A stretch of 57,475 nucleotides of DNA from Clostridium sp. UBA4108 (GTDB lineage: Bacteria; Bacillota; Clostridia; Clostridiales; Clostridiaceae), in NCBI GenBank assembly GCA_002381695.1, contig DFXM01000020.1:86332-143806 (forward strand), in the 5' to 3' direction. Shown here in pieces: positions 9,055-17,697 of the stretch. Both the position numbers and the translations under genes were made by a program. Numbering within the stretch: position 1 is the first letter of the stretch; each line of letters begins with the position of its first letter. A model generated the notes under the pieces. It did not search any database, was not told where the DNA came from, and worked only from the letters and a program-made list of their open reading frames with translations.

Positions 9055-9621
9055 ATGAATAAGACTAAGTTACAAATATTCAAGGCAGCAATAAAATCAT
9101 TTTCTATATATGGGTATACAGGAACTACTATGGATCAGATAGCGGAATATGCAGGAGTAGCAAAGGGAACTCTATATTATCATTTCAAGAGTAAGGAAGA
9201 GATGTTTAGCTTCATAATAGAAGAAGGTTTAAACTTAATGATAGATGAGGTTACTTCAGAAGTTAAAGCTTATGAAAATCCTCTAGAGAAATTAAGAGTG
9301 TTATGTAAATTACAGCTTTCTGTATTATATAGGGATAGAGATTTTATAAAGATTGTATTAAGCCAATTGTGGGGGCAAGAAATTAGACAAATAGAGTTAA
9401 GAAACAAAGTAAGATTGTATCTTAAACAGATAGAAGGGTACATAAAAGACGCCATGGATGCTGGATTGGTTAGGAGTGGAAACCCAACTTTCATGTCCTA
9501 TGCTTTTTTCGGAAGCTTATGCTCAGCGGCAGTTTATGAGGTTATAAATATTGATAAAATCAATTTGGATTCAGTAATAGAAGAATTAATAGAATATAGT
9601 ATTAGAGGACTTCAAAATTAA
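9055..9621 (+). CDS. TetR/AcrR-family transcriptional repressor
   Basis: 188-residue one-component regulator. The N-terminal helix-turn-helix is typical: IFKAAIKSFSIYGYTGTTMD, then IAEYAGVAKGTLYYHFKSKEEMF (about residues 9-50). The C-terminal domain (50-188) is the variable ligand-binding and dimerisation part. A GGAGG lies 12 bases before the ATG, slightly long spacing. A terminator separates it from the downstream YhgE/Pip gene, whose promoter carries a palindrome suited to a TetR dimer, so that gene is the probable target. Confidence 0.92.
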   Translation: MNKTKLQIFKAAIKSFSIYGYTGTTMDQIAEYAGVAKGTLYYHFKSKEEMFSFIIEEGLNLMIDEVTSEVKAYENPLEKLRVLCKLQLSVLYRDRDFIKIVLSQLWGQEIRQIELRNKVRLYLKQIEGYIKDAMDAGLVRSGNPTFMSYAFFGSLCSAAVYEVINIDKINLDSVIEELIEYSIRGLQN

Positions 9622-9672
9622 AGTAAACTTCTATATGTTAAATTTTTATGAGCATATAGAAGTTTACTTTTT
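9622..9672 (+). terminator. Intrinsic terminator after the TetR gene
   Basis: Perfect 16-bp stem (9622-9637 with 9653-9668), 15-base loop and five T. Confidence 0.92.
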
Positions 9673-9676
9673 GCTA

Positions 9677-9705
9677 TTGACATATAATAAATTTCGCAGT
9701 ATATT
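9677..9705 (+). promoter_or_regulatory. Strong sigma-A promoter of the YhgE/Pip gene
   Basis: Perfect TTGACA at 9677-9682, 17-base spacer and TATATT at 9700-9705. The TetR-type palindrome follows at 9710, over the transcription start, an arrangement expected for repression. Confidence 0.8.
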
Positions 9706-9709
9706 TAAA

Positions 9710-9723
9710 ACTGACCAGTCAGT
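9710..9723. promoter_or_regulatory. Probable TetR operator
   Basis: ACTGACCAGTCAGT is a 6+6 palindrome around CA, five bases after the -10 element, so a bound repressor would cover the start point. The adjacent TetR gene is the natural candidate to bind it. Confidence 0.7.
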
Positions 9724-9743
9724 GCAAAAAGGGAGTGATATAT

Positions 9744-12188
9744 ATGAATTTTCTAAAAATAGCTTGGAAGGATATATCTAGTATATTTAAGAATAGGCTT
9801 ATTAGAGTGTCAGTTATTGCAATAATAATTGTTCCTTTATTATATAGTTTGCTTTATCTGGCAGCCTTTTGGGATCCTTATTCTAGACTAGATAAATTAC
9901 CAATTGCTTTTGTAAACTTAGATAAGGGTACAACTAAAGATGGTGATGCAGTAAATTATGGTCAAGACTTAGTCGATAATTTAAAGGATAACAAAGAAGT
10001 TCAATGGAATTTTGTTGATCTTAGTGAAGGGAAAGATGGAGTTGAAAATGATAAATATTATTCTATTTTTATAATTCCAGAAAACTTTTCAACAAATGTT
10101 CTTAGTGCTAAGGATGGAAAACCACAGCAAGCAAAAATTATTTATAGTGCCAACGAGAAAAAGAATTTTCTATCTGCTCAAATAGGGCAAAGGGTAGAAG
10201 ATAAACTAAAGGCAGAAGTTATTGCAAATGTAACTGAAGAATATACAAAGGTAACTTTTGATAGCATTTATGAATTAAAGGATGGTATGGCGCAAGCAAG
10301 TGATGGAAGTAAAGAGCTTTATGATGGAATTTCAAAATTAAATGAAAAAATTCCAGAAATGACAGATGGAGTCGATAAACTTTATAATGGATCAACTGAT
10401 TTAAATAATGGACTCAATCAACTGAAAAAAAATACTCCGGCCATGCAAGAAGGAGCAAATAAACTATATGAAGGATCTACAGCTTTAAAAGGTGGATTAG
10501 AATATTTAAATAATAATGCATCAACTTTAAGTGAAGGTACTAAGAAGTTACTTGATGGTGCAACTCAATTAAGTCAAGGTGTAAATACTAATGCAGTAGT
10601 TAATAATAAGCCAGTTGGATTAACTAATGGATTAAATTCACTATCACAGGGAATGGAGAATGCTAAGAATGGAGTTAATGAACTAGGTAATTCACTTGAA
10701 AGTTTAAACAAGGCTGTGAATATAGGAGGGGACGGAAACCCAAGTCTTGTACAGGGTATCACAAAGGTTAATAGCGGTGTGAACTCACTTGGAGGTGCAG
10801 TAGGAGCATTTAATAAAGTTGTAAATAACGGTGATATTCCAAAAACAAATGGAATGAGTAATGATCAAATAGTTAATTCTTTAATAAATCAATACAGTAA
10901 AGCAACTAATAATGACGAAAAAGTAGCAATTTTATCACAGATGGTATCAACATTAAATGTAGCAGTGAATGTAGATCAAAGTGCTACAGAGCCATCGCTT
11001 AAAACTGCTGTAAATTCAATAACAAATAATGTTACTGTAGACTCTCAAAGTAAGCCAAGTCTTGGAACTGCTATTGGAAGTTTAAATGAAGCAGTAAATA
11101 ATGGTTATAATGGAAAACCTAGCTTAAAATCAGGAATTAATGAAGCTGATATTGCTGCAAAAACATTAGTTCAAGGATCTATCAAGATAGGACAAGGGGC
11201 AGAAGCGTTAACACAGGGAATAGAACAATTAAGTTCCAATATACCAGCACTAACTGGCGGCGTTGGCAAATTAGCTCAAGGAGCTACAGCTTTAAATGGT
11301 GGAATTGGTGAATTAAAAGAAAAAATGCCTGAACTAAGTAGTGGAGTTAACGCACTTTCAGATGGTTCTATTGCAATTAATAATGGATTAAAAACATTAA
11401 GTGATAAAATGCCAGAATTAAAAGATGGGGCACAAAAACTTGACGATGGTTCAGAAGAACTTGCTACGAAACTAAAAGAAGGTTCAGATAAGCTAAATAA
11501 TAATGTGATTAATACTAGTAATGATATGGCTAAATTTGTATCGAATCCAATAGAATTAGAGGATACACCAACTAATACTGTAAAGGATTATGGAACAGGA
11601 TTTACACCATACTTTATACCACTTTCATTATGGGTAGGAGCAATTATGATGTTCTTTGTTATTTCAGCAAGAGTTGAGAATAATATGAATGCAGGTGCTA
11701 TATCAGTAGTTACTGGTAAGTATCTATCATATAGTTTTATAGGAGTCTTACAAGCAGTCCTTGCAAGTATAGCAGTTTTAGCTCTAGGCTTAAAACCAGA
11801 GAATATTCCATTGTATTTTGCATTCAATATATTGATGTCTCTAGCATTTATAGCAATAATGCAATGCTTAATATCAGTATTAGGAGATGCAGGAAGATTG
11901 CTAGCCATAGTATTATTAATTCTTCAACTTACATCTTGTGCAGGTACATTCCCACTAGAATTAGTACCTGATTTCTTTAAAGTACTAAATCCATTTATGC
12001 CTTTTACTTATTGTGTATCAGGATTAAGAGAAATTATTTCAGGTACAAACAATGCAATAATAGTAAGAGACATTGGAGTGTTATTTATGATTACTGTTGT
12101 ATTCTTAATAATATCAGTATTGCTTAAAGATAGAGGAGAGAAGCTACAGGATAAAATGGAAGAACGAAAAGAAGTAATGTCAAATTAA
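9744..12188 (+). CDS. YhgE/Pip-family membrane protein (ABC-2 related)
   Basis: Large membrane protein of 814 residues (phage infection protein family; some members act in ESX/T7SS-like export or as ABC-2-type exporters). One N-terminal TM (about 18-38) leads into an extracellular region of roughly 600 residues with many repeats of the form LxDGxxxLxxGxxxLNxG, typical of the family coiled-coil stalk. About five or six TM segments close the protein (from about 620). ATG 9744 is chosen over GTG 9735 because AAAGGGAG lies 7-8 bases upstream. It is a single-gene unit under the putative TetR operator, which suggests induction by a small toxic molecule. The substrate is unknown. Confidence 0.88.
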   Translation: MNFLKIAWKDISSIFKNRLIRVSVIAIIIVPLLYSLLYLAAFWDPYSRLDKLPIAFVNLDKGTTKDGDAVNYGQDLVDNLKDNKEVQWNFVDLSEGKDGVENDKYYSIFIIPENFSTNVLSAKDGKPQQAKIIYSANEKKNFLSAQIGQRVEDKLKAEVIANVTEEYTKVTFDSIYELKDGMAQASDGSKELYDGISKLNEKIPEMTDGVDKLYNGSTDLNNGLNQLKKNTPAMQEGANKLYEGSTALKGGLEYLNNNASTLSEGTKKLLDGATQLSQGVNTNAVVNNKPVGLTNGLNSLSQGMENAKNGVNELGNSLESLNKAVNIGGDGNPSLVQGITKVNSGVNSLGGAVGAFNKVVNNGDIPKTNGMSNDQIVNSLINQYSKATNNDEKVAILSQMVSTLNVAVNVDQSATEPSLKTAVNSITNNVTVDSQSKPSLGTAIGSLNEAVNNGYNGKPSLKSGINEADIAAKTLVQGSIKIGQGAEALTQGIEQLSSNIPALTGGVGKLAQGATALNGGIGELKEKMPELSSGVNALSDGSIAINNGLKTLSDKMPELKDGAQKLDDGSEELATKLKEGSDKLNNNVINTSNDMAKFVSNPIELEDTPTNTVKDYGTGFTPYFIPLSLWVGAIMMFFVISARVENNMNAGAISVVTGKYLSYSFIGVLQAVLASIAVLALGLKPENIPLYFAFNILMSLAFIAIMQCLISVLGDAGRLLAIVLLILQLTSCAGTFPLELVPDFFKVLNPFMPFTYCVSGLREIISGTNNAIIVRDIGVLFMITVVFLIISVLLKDRGEKLQDKMEERKEVMSN

Positions 12189-12206
12189 GAATTTATAATA
12201 TTAGAG

Positions 12207-12230
12207 AATAAGAATAAGAATAAGAATAAG
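12207..12230 (+). repeat. Four tandem copies of AATAAG
   Basis: A hexamer microsatellite (AATAAG x4) between the YhgE/Pip stop codon and its terminator. It may vary in copy number by slippage; no function is evident. Confidence 0.85.
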
Positions 12231-12264
12231 AAGGGTTGTTTTATTTATACAACCTTTCTTTTTT
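12228..12264 (+). terminator. Intrinsic terminator of the YhgE/Pip gene
   Basis: 12-bp stem with one G-U pair (12228-12239 with 12249-12260), 9-base loop and T-rich tail. Confidence 0.85.
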
Positions 12265-12382
12265 ATAGTTATATTCTATGGAAAATTTATAAGAAATATA
12301 AAACCAAAAATCAATACATATATTTACATAAAAAAAAATAAATGGTATGATTTAATTAACAAATTTATGAGGGGTGATTTTT

Positions 12383-12466
12383 ATGCCAGATAAGGGAAAG
12401 AGTAAAGGTGGAACAAAAAAGCCAAAGACAGCTGGTAAGGATACAGGAAAGGCTAAGAAAAAATAA
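12383..12466 (+). CDS. Tiny lysine-rich protein (27 residues)
   Basis: ATG at 12383 follows GAGGGGTGAT with good spacing and opens a 27-codon frame (MPDKGKSKGGTKKPKTAGK, then DTGKAKKK). It has eleven Lys and no hydrophobic segment, so it would be strongly basic and unstructured. It has its own perfect terminator downstream, which supports a real gene. Function is unknown; nucleic-acid binding is possible from charge alone. Confidence 0.65.
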   Translation: MPDKGKSKGGTKKPKTAGKDTGKAKKK

Positions 12467-12493
12467 CCTTTTTATACTAATTAAGAGCAGAGT

Positions 12494-12541
12494 ATATAAT
12501 CCATATTATTACTTAGATAATATGGATTATATTTATTTTAA
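12494..12541 (+). terminator. Intrinsic terminator of the tiny basic gene
   Basis: Perfect 16-bp stem (12494-12509 with 12517-12532), 7-base loop and TTATTTT tail. Confidence 0.85.
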
Positions 12542-12678
12542 AAGCTAATATAAAATTTATATATCAAGTAAGGAGATTTTAGAAACCTTATATGCATAAT
12601 TCTTATATATTTATAAATAGTTCATTTAGTGATATATTTAGTAGTGAAGTATATTTATAAGAGGAGATTAATTTACAA

Positions 12679-13647
12679 ATGAATACTAAAGAGTTTTTTA
12701 TGAAGAGAAAAATAATATATATATTTGCTACTGTATGCTGTATGTTATGGGGAAGTGCCTTTCCAGCAGTAAAAAGTGGATATGAAATATTTAACATTGC
12801 TTCAGATGATATACCTTCTAAATTAGTATTTGCAGGGTATAGATTCTTTTTGGCAGGTATAATAGTACTTTTTATAGCACTATTGAGTAAAAAAGAAGTT
12901 TTTAAGTTTAATAAAAAACAATTAGGGCAAATAGCCTTACTCGGAGTTACACAAACCAGCTTACAGTATATATTTTTCTATTTAGGATTAGCTTATACCA
13001 GTGGTACAAAAGGTTCTATTTTAAGTGGAACAGGAGCTTTTTTTAGCGTTATAATAGCTCATTATATATACATAAATGACAAATTGAATTTTAAGAAGAC
13101 CTTAGGGTGCATTATAGGTTTTATAGGTGTAATTATTATTAATTTTAATTCACAGTTGTTAGGTTCTTCTTTTACTATAAAAGGTGAAGGAGCAATCATG
13201 CTTTCTGCATTAATACTTTCTGCATCAGCTATTTATGGTAAAAAACTTACTCAGTCTATGGACTCAATAGTGGTAACTGGATATCAATTATTCATAGGAG
13301 GAGCTATACTTATTAGTCTAGGATATGGGTTTAATGGCTCTATATCAGGGTTTACCATGAAATCCACAAGTTTACTTATATATCTTGCAATGATTTCTTC
13401 AGTTGCATTTTCATTGTGGACAGTTCTATTAAAGTATAATAAGGTAGGAACCGTGGCCGTTTTTAATTTCTTAACACCTATATTTGGTTCAATATTATCA
13501 GCTATATTTTTACATGAAAACATATGGGAGTTGAAGAATGCTATAGCATTAATGTTTGTTTGTATGGGTATATGGCTAGTTAACAGAGAAAGTAATAAAA
13601 CAAATCATAGATTGGAGCCTTTAAAAGAAGAAATCAAGGTAGATTAA
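12679..13647 (+). CDS. EamA/DMT-family transporter
   Basis: Membrane permease of the drug/metabolite superfamily, 322 residues with about ten TM helices in two EamA repeats (about 10-150 and 165-302). Features are MLWGSAFPAVK in TM1 and FNFLTPIFGSILSAIFLHE near the end of the second repeat. These proteins usually export amino acids or metabolites; the substrate cannot be told. GAGGAG lies 11 bases before ATG 12679; ATG 12700 lacks one. Confidence 0.88.
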   Translation: MNTKEFFMKRKIIYIFATVCCMLWGSAFPAVKSGYEIFNIASDDIPSKLVFAGYRFFLAGIIVLFIALLSKKEVFKFNKKQLGQIALLGVTQTSLQYIFFYLGLAYTSGTKGSILSGTGAFFSVIIAHYIYINDKLNFKKTLGCIIGFIGVIIINFNSQLLGSSFTIKGEGAIMLSALILSASAIYGKKLTQSMDSIVVTGYQLFIGGAILISLGYGFNGSISGFTMKSTSLLIYLAMISSVAFSLWTVLLKYNKVGTVAVFNFLTPIFGSILSAIFLHENIWELKNAIALMFVCMGIWLVNRESNKTNHRLEPLKEEIKVD

Positions 13648-13661
13648 AATTAGTTGAGAAG

Positions 13662-13690
13662 TTGACAAGAAGTTTTTACATTGATAAAAT
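13662..13690 (+). promoter_or_regulatory. Sigma-A promoter of the M23 hydrolase gene
   Basis: TTGACA at 13662-13667, 17-base spacer and TAAAAT at 13685-13690 preceded by TGA (extended -10). Confidence 0.7.
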
Positions 13691-13738
13691 TACATAAAAA
13701 ATAAAACAGACAAGCATTGTATTCTGAAGGGAGTTTTT

Positions 13739-14905
13739 ATGAATAATAAAACTAAAATTGTAATAGCATTAGTATTATGTAGCAACTTAGTTACAGGAAA
13801 TGTACTAGCAAATGGTATTAGTGATATGAAGAATAAATCCAATGATATTGAACAAGAAATTAATAATGGCAAAAATGAGATAAAAGAATTAGAGAAAAAC
13901 AAAGAAAATATTCTTAATGATATTCATGAATTAGATAAAAGTATTAATGAGGTAGATAGTGAAGTTAAGCAAATAAATTCTAAAATAAGTAATTCAAATA
14001 AAAAAATAGAAACTTTACAGGTTAAATCAGAAGAATTAAAGGTTGATTTAGCAAAAAATGAAACCTTGATGGCAAAAAGGCTTCGTATTATGTATATGAA
14101 TCAATCTCAAGGTTACATAGAAATATTATTTGGATCAGAAGGACTTTATGATTTCCTTGAAAGAGTAGAAATTATAACAAGTTTGGTTAAATATGATACT
14201 GATATCATAAATGAATTTAAAGAAAAACAAGGTGAACTGCAGAGCACTATGACTCAAGTTAAAGATGAAAAAAGCAATCTTGAAGATATGATGCAAACTG
14301 TTAACAGTAAAATGAATACTTTAAAAGATAAAAAGCAAGAGAAAGATGTACTTATAGCTAAAATTGAAAATGAGATTGATGTACATGAAGCCATATTAGC
14401 GCAGCAACAAAATGAGTTTGATGAAATAGTTATGGCTATTAGAAATATGGAAGCTGAGAAGAGACCATCTAGAGGGGACTCTGACTCTAGTGGTGGACAA
14501 GTATCAAATGGAGATATTTTTTCAATAACGGGGGGAAGAGGATATACTATAACCCAGAGGTTTGAAGGTAGAGTCAATCCTATTACAGGCAAGCAAGAAT
14601 TTCATGGAGCTCTTGATATAGGGGCACCTTATGGAGCAAGTGTACATTCACTTCAAAATGGAGTTGTAGCTTATGCAGGTTGGATGAATGGATATGGAAA
14701 TGTAGTGGTTATAGATCATGGAAATATTAGCAGTCTATATGCCCATAACTCTCAGCTTTTAGTTAGCAAGGGGCAGAGTATCAGTGGAGGACAAGAAATT
14801 TCAAAGGTTGGGTCTACAGGATGGTCAACAGGACCACATATACATTTTGAGGTAATTAATTCTAGTGGCGAGAAAATTGATCCAATTTCATATTACATAT
14901 ATTAA
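13739..14905 (+). CDS. Secreted M23 peptidoglycan hydrolase with N-terminal coiled coil (EnvC/CwlO-like)
   Basis: 388 residues: signal peptide 1-24 (cleavage near VLANG), a long Lys/Glu-rich coiled coil (about 28-245), a short Ser/Gly linker, and a C-terminal LytM/M23 metallopeptidase domain (about 265-388). Zinc ligands appear in HGALDIGAPYG (H and D) and in GPHIHFEV (HxH). The coiled coil resembles EnvC, PcsB and other FtsEX-linked hydrolase regulators, but since the zinc ligands are intact it is probably an active endopeptidase. RBS GAAGGGAG precedes ATG. Monocistronic, with its own promoter and terminator. Confidence 0.93.
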   Translation: MNNKTKIVIALVLCSNLVTGNVLANGISDMKNKSNDIEQEINNGKNEIKELEKNKENILNDIHELDKSINEVDSEVKQINSKISNSNKKIETLQVKSEELKVDLAKNETLMAKRLRIMYMNQSQGYIEILFGSEGLYDFLERVEIITSLVKYDTDIINEFKEKQGELQSTMTQVKDEKSNLEDMMQTVNSKMNTLKDKKQEKDVLIAKIENEIDVHEAILAQQQNEFDEIVMAIRNMEAEKRPSRGDSDSSGGQVSNGDIFSITGGRGYTITQRFEGRVNPITGKQEFHGALDIGAPYGASVHSLQNGVVAYAGWMNGYGNVVVIDHGNISSLYAHNSQLLVSKGQSISGGQEISKVGSTGWSTGPHIHFEVINSSGEKIDPISYYIY

Positions 14906-14913
14906 GTGATTAG

Positions 14914-14947
14914 GGGTGTCTATTTGGAATAGGCATCCTTTTATTTT
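14914..14947 (+). terminator. Intrinsic terminator after the M23 gene
   Basis: 11-bp stem with two G-U pairs (14914-14924 with 14928-14938), loop TGG and T-rich tail. Confidence 0.8.
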
Positions 14948-15320
14948 CCACTATCTGATTATTCTAATATTTTATGGAATAAGTCAAAAATTCTAATACT
15001 TTAATTAAATAAGGGAATTCTATTAATGAAAACCATATAAATATGTGAAAGAATTTATTATAAAATTATAAATGTTACATATAATTCATGCAATATATTT
15101 GTAATAATTTATACTTCGGAAATTCATTAGGAAATAATAAAACATTGGTGAATTTATATAGAATTTTAGAATAAATCTAATGAAATTCTGAGAAATTAAA
15201 CACTTAATTGTAAAAATATGGACTCATATTAAGGGAGAATCTTAAAGAAAAATTAAAAATATTAATAATATGTTAATAAAATAGATAAGGTAGTGAATAA
15301 TTCAAAAATATAATATAAAA

Positions 15321-15388
15321 TTACAGATATACTGCAGAAAATTTTTAACAATGAAAGTTTAGTTGCAATTTTCAAATTTTATCTGTAA
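15321..15388 (+). promoter_or_regulatory. Leader stem-loop ahead of the decarboxylase beta gene
   Basis: TTACAGATA (15321-15329) pairs with TATCTGTAA (15380-15388), and inside it GAAAATT (15337-15343) pairs with AATTTTC (15367-15373). A TATAAT at 15309-15314 with no good -35 would place the RNA start at about this hairpin. It could be a 5' stabilising element or a regulator-binding leader; no known riboswitch is recognised. The rest of 14948-15430 is AT-rich without a gene. Confidence 0.4.
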
Positions 15389-15430
15389 CTAAAAGTTTAT
15401 AAGTAATTTTGTATTAAAGGGGGCGTAATT

Positions 15431-16561
15431 ATGGATTTTCTGGTAAATGGAATTATGGCTATAACTTGGCAGCAAGTAATAATGTGGGTTATAGGAGCAA
15501 CACTAATATGGCTAGCAATAAAAAAAGGATTTGAGCCAACACTTTTATTACCAATGGGATTTGGTGCCATATTAGTAAACATTCCTTTTTCAGGTGCTGT
15601 GACACAAATTATTGGTGGTCATGCAGAAGTAGGAATAATTGATAACTTATTTAATATGGGTATAGCAAATGAGCTATTTCCACTAGTGCTATTTATAGGT
15701 ATTGGAGCTATGATTGATTTTGGACCACTATTAACTAATCCTAAGATGCTTTTATTCGGAGCAGCAGCACAATTTGGTATATTCTTCACTTTAAGTTTAG
15801 CTGCATTGCTAGGATTCACATTGAAGGATGCAGCATCTATAGGAATTATAGGAGCGGCAGATGGACCAACTTCTATATTTGTAGCTAACTTTTTTAAGAG
15901 TAATTACATAGGGGCCATAACGGTAGCAGCATATTCTTATATGGCACTTGTTCCTATTATACAACCAGCAGCTATAAAACTTGTTACAACAAAGAAGGAA
16001 AGACAGATAAAAATGACCTACAATCCAACAGCAGTATCTCAAAGTACTAAAATATTATTTCCAGTAGTTGTTACTGTTATTGCAGGACTTTTTTCACCAA
16101 CATCTGTAGCACTTGTTGGATTCCTAATGTTTGGTAATTTAATTAGAGAGTGTGGAGTACTGGAGAGACTATCATTAACAGCTCAAAATGAATTAGCTAA
16201 CTTAGTAACTATACTTCTTGGTATTACTATAGCTTCTAAAATGAAAGCAGTTGATTTCGTAACATGGCAAACTATAATGATTATAGGTCTTGGTCTTGTA
16301 GCATTTATTTTTGATACTATTGGTGGCGTATTGTTTGCGAAATTCTTAAATCTTTTCTCAAAGAATAAGATAAATCCAATGGTAGGGGCTGCTGGAATAT
16401 CTGCATTCCCTATGTCAGCTAGAGTAATTCAAAAAATGGGTCAAGAAGAAGATCCACAAAACTTTTTATTAATGCATGCAGTAGCAGCTAACGTTTCAGG
16501 ACAAATTGGCTCTGTTATTGCAGGAGGATTAATATTAGCCTTAGTTGGAGGTATGATTTAA
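15431..16561 (+). CDS. Sodium-translocating decarboxylase beta subunit (OadB/MmdB/GcdB family)
   Basis: Integral membrane subunit that couples decarboxylation of carboxybiotin to Na+ export, 376 residues, about 9-11 TM helices. Family hallmarks are GIGAMIDFGPLL, the conserved GAADGPTSIFVANFF block, and the C-terminal NPMVGAAGISAFPMSAR. RBS AAGGGGG precedes ATG. It overlaps the gamma gene by one base. No alpha (carboxyltransferase) or biotin-carrier gene lies in the window, so these must be supplied from elsewhere in the genome. Confidence 0.95.
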   Translation: MDFLVNGIMAITWQQVIMWVIGATLIWLAIKKGFEPTLLLPMGFGAILVNIPFSGAVTQIIGGHAEVGIIDNLFNMGIANELFPLVLFIGIGAMIDFGPLLTNPKMLLFGAAAQFGIFFTLSLAALLGFTLKDAASIGIIGAADGPTSIFVANFFKSNYIGAITVAAYSYMALVPIIQPAAIKLVTTKKERQIKMTYNPTAVSQSTKILFPVVVTVIAGLFSPTSVALVGFLMFGNLIRECGVLERLSLTAQNELANLVTILLGITIASKMKAVDFVTWQTIMIIGLGLVAFIFDTIGGVLFAKFLNLFSKNKINPMVGAAGISAFPMSARVIQKMGQEEDPQNFLLMHAVAANVSGQIGSVIAGGLILALVGGMI

Positions 16562-16692
16562 TGAATATAGAGAATTTCATTATAAGTTTAGGTGTAATGG
16601 GTAAGGGTATGGCTGGAATTTTTGTAGTAATGGCTATAATTTTCCTTTCAATTAAATTATTAAATTCTACATTTAAAGGTGGGAAAAAATAA
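16561..16692 (+). CDS. Short gamma subunit of Na+ decarboxylase (OadG-like, 43 residues)
   Basis: The ATG overlaps the beta stop codon (TAATG). The 43-codon frame gives one TM helix (MAGIFVVMAIIFLSIKLL, about residues 17-34) and a basic tail. This matches the gamma/OadG family, small single-pass proteins that tether the alpha subunit to beta, although OadG proteins are often longer. The identification rests on topology and the overlap with beta. Confidence 0.75.
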   Translation: MNIENFIISLGVMGKGMAGIFVVMAIIFLSIKLLNSTFKGGKK

Positions 16693-16784
16693 TATATTAT
16701 AATTTAAATATTCATAATCAATTAAGAAAACAGCTCAAATAGGAGTTAAAAAACTGAATAGATTTTATTAAAACTTATATAAAA

Positions 16785-16821
16785 AATAATGGAGTGAAAA
16801 ATCACTCCATTATTTTTTTCT
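16785..16821. terminator. Bidirectional terminator between the decarboxylase and ABC operons
   Basis: Perfect 13-bp stem AATAATGGAGTGA with its complement, loop AAAA, T-run on the plus side and an A-run before it, so it serves convergent transcripts from both sides. Confidence 0.88.
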
Positions 16822-16887
16822 TATTATCTTATACTTTTTTAGAAATCCTTAAAAATAATGGCTAATATTTAAGGATTTAACTCATTA

Positions 16888-17697
16888 TTATATTTCTGAT
16901 ACCGTGGACAATAGTACTCTATCACCTAAAATATCCTTTGAACAAAGTTTTTCAAAGCAATCTAATAGCTTATTAACTGTAAGATTTTTCTTTTCAGCCC
17001 CAGCTACATCTAGAAGTACTTTTCCTTCATGGAGCATGATTAACCTATTTCCATACTTTACAGCATGATTTAAATTATGCGTTACCATTAAAGTTGTTAT
17101 ATTTTTTTCTCTAACTAATTCATCTGTAAGTTCCATTATAATCTCTGAAGTCTTAGGATCTAAAGCAGCTGTATGTTCATCTAATAATAATAGTTCAGGA
17201 TTACTTATAGTAGACATTAAAAGAGATAGTGACTGACGCTGTCCACCAGATAAGAGACCAACTTTTACATGAAGTTTATCTTCTAAGCCTAGATTTAAGG
17301 TTTCTAATAAACCTTTAAAAAAATCTTTATTCTTTTTATCTACACCTTGAGTTAGACCAAATTTCTTTCCCTTGTTATAAGCAAGAGAAAGATTTTCTAA
17401 AATGGTCATAGAGGGTGAAGTTCCTAAAGTTGGATTTTGAAAAACCCTTCCTATAAATTTTGATCTATTATATTCACTTAAATGAGAGATACTTTTGTTA
17501 TGTAAAGTAATGTCTCCAAAATCTTCATCTATAGTACCAACAATTATATTCATAAGAGTTGACTTACCAGCTCCGTTACTACCAATTATAGTTATAAAAT
17601 CATTGTCATTAACAGTTAGGTTTAAATCATTTATTACAGTGGTCTCATTCACTGTGTTTGGATTAAATACTTTGTTCAAGTTCCGTAGTTTTAACAT
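16888..17697 (-). CDS. ABC transporter ATP-binding protein (TrpZ-like, partner of PF04392 importer)
   Basis: 269-residue ATPase with Walker A GSNGAGKST (about 38-46), signature LSGGQRQSLSLL (about 149), Walker B LLLLDEHTAALD and switch His in MVTHNLNHAV. The Walker B continuation is DEHTAALDP, with His after Glu where most ABC proteins have Pro; this is common in this importer subfamily. It is the last gene of a three-gene importer, overlapping the permease by 35 bases, and its RBS AAGGGGGT lies inside the permease gene. Expression should follow the HutP-controlled leader upstream. Confidence 0.92.
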   Translation of the reverse strand: MLKLRNLNKVFNPNTVNETTVINDLNLTVNDNDFITIIGSNGAGKSTLMNIIVGTIDEDFGDITLHNKSISHLSEYNRSKFIGRVFQNPTLGTSPSMTILENLSLAYNKGKKFGLTQGVDKKNKDFFKGLLETLNLGLEDKLHVKVGLLSGGQRQSLSLLMSTISNPELLLLDEHTAALDPKTSEIIMELTDELVREKNITTLMVTHNLNHAVKYGNRLIMLHEGKVLLDVAGAEKKNLTVNKLLDCFEKLCSKDILGDRVLLSTVSEI

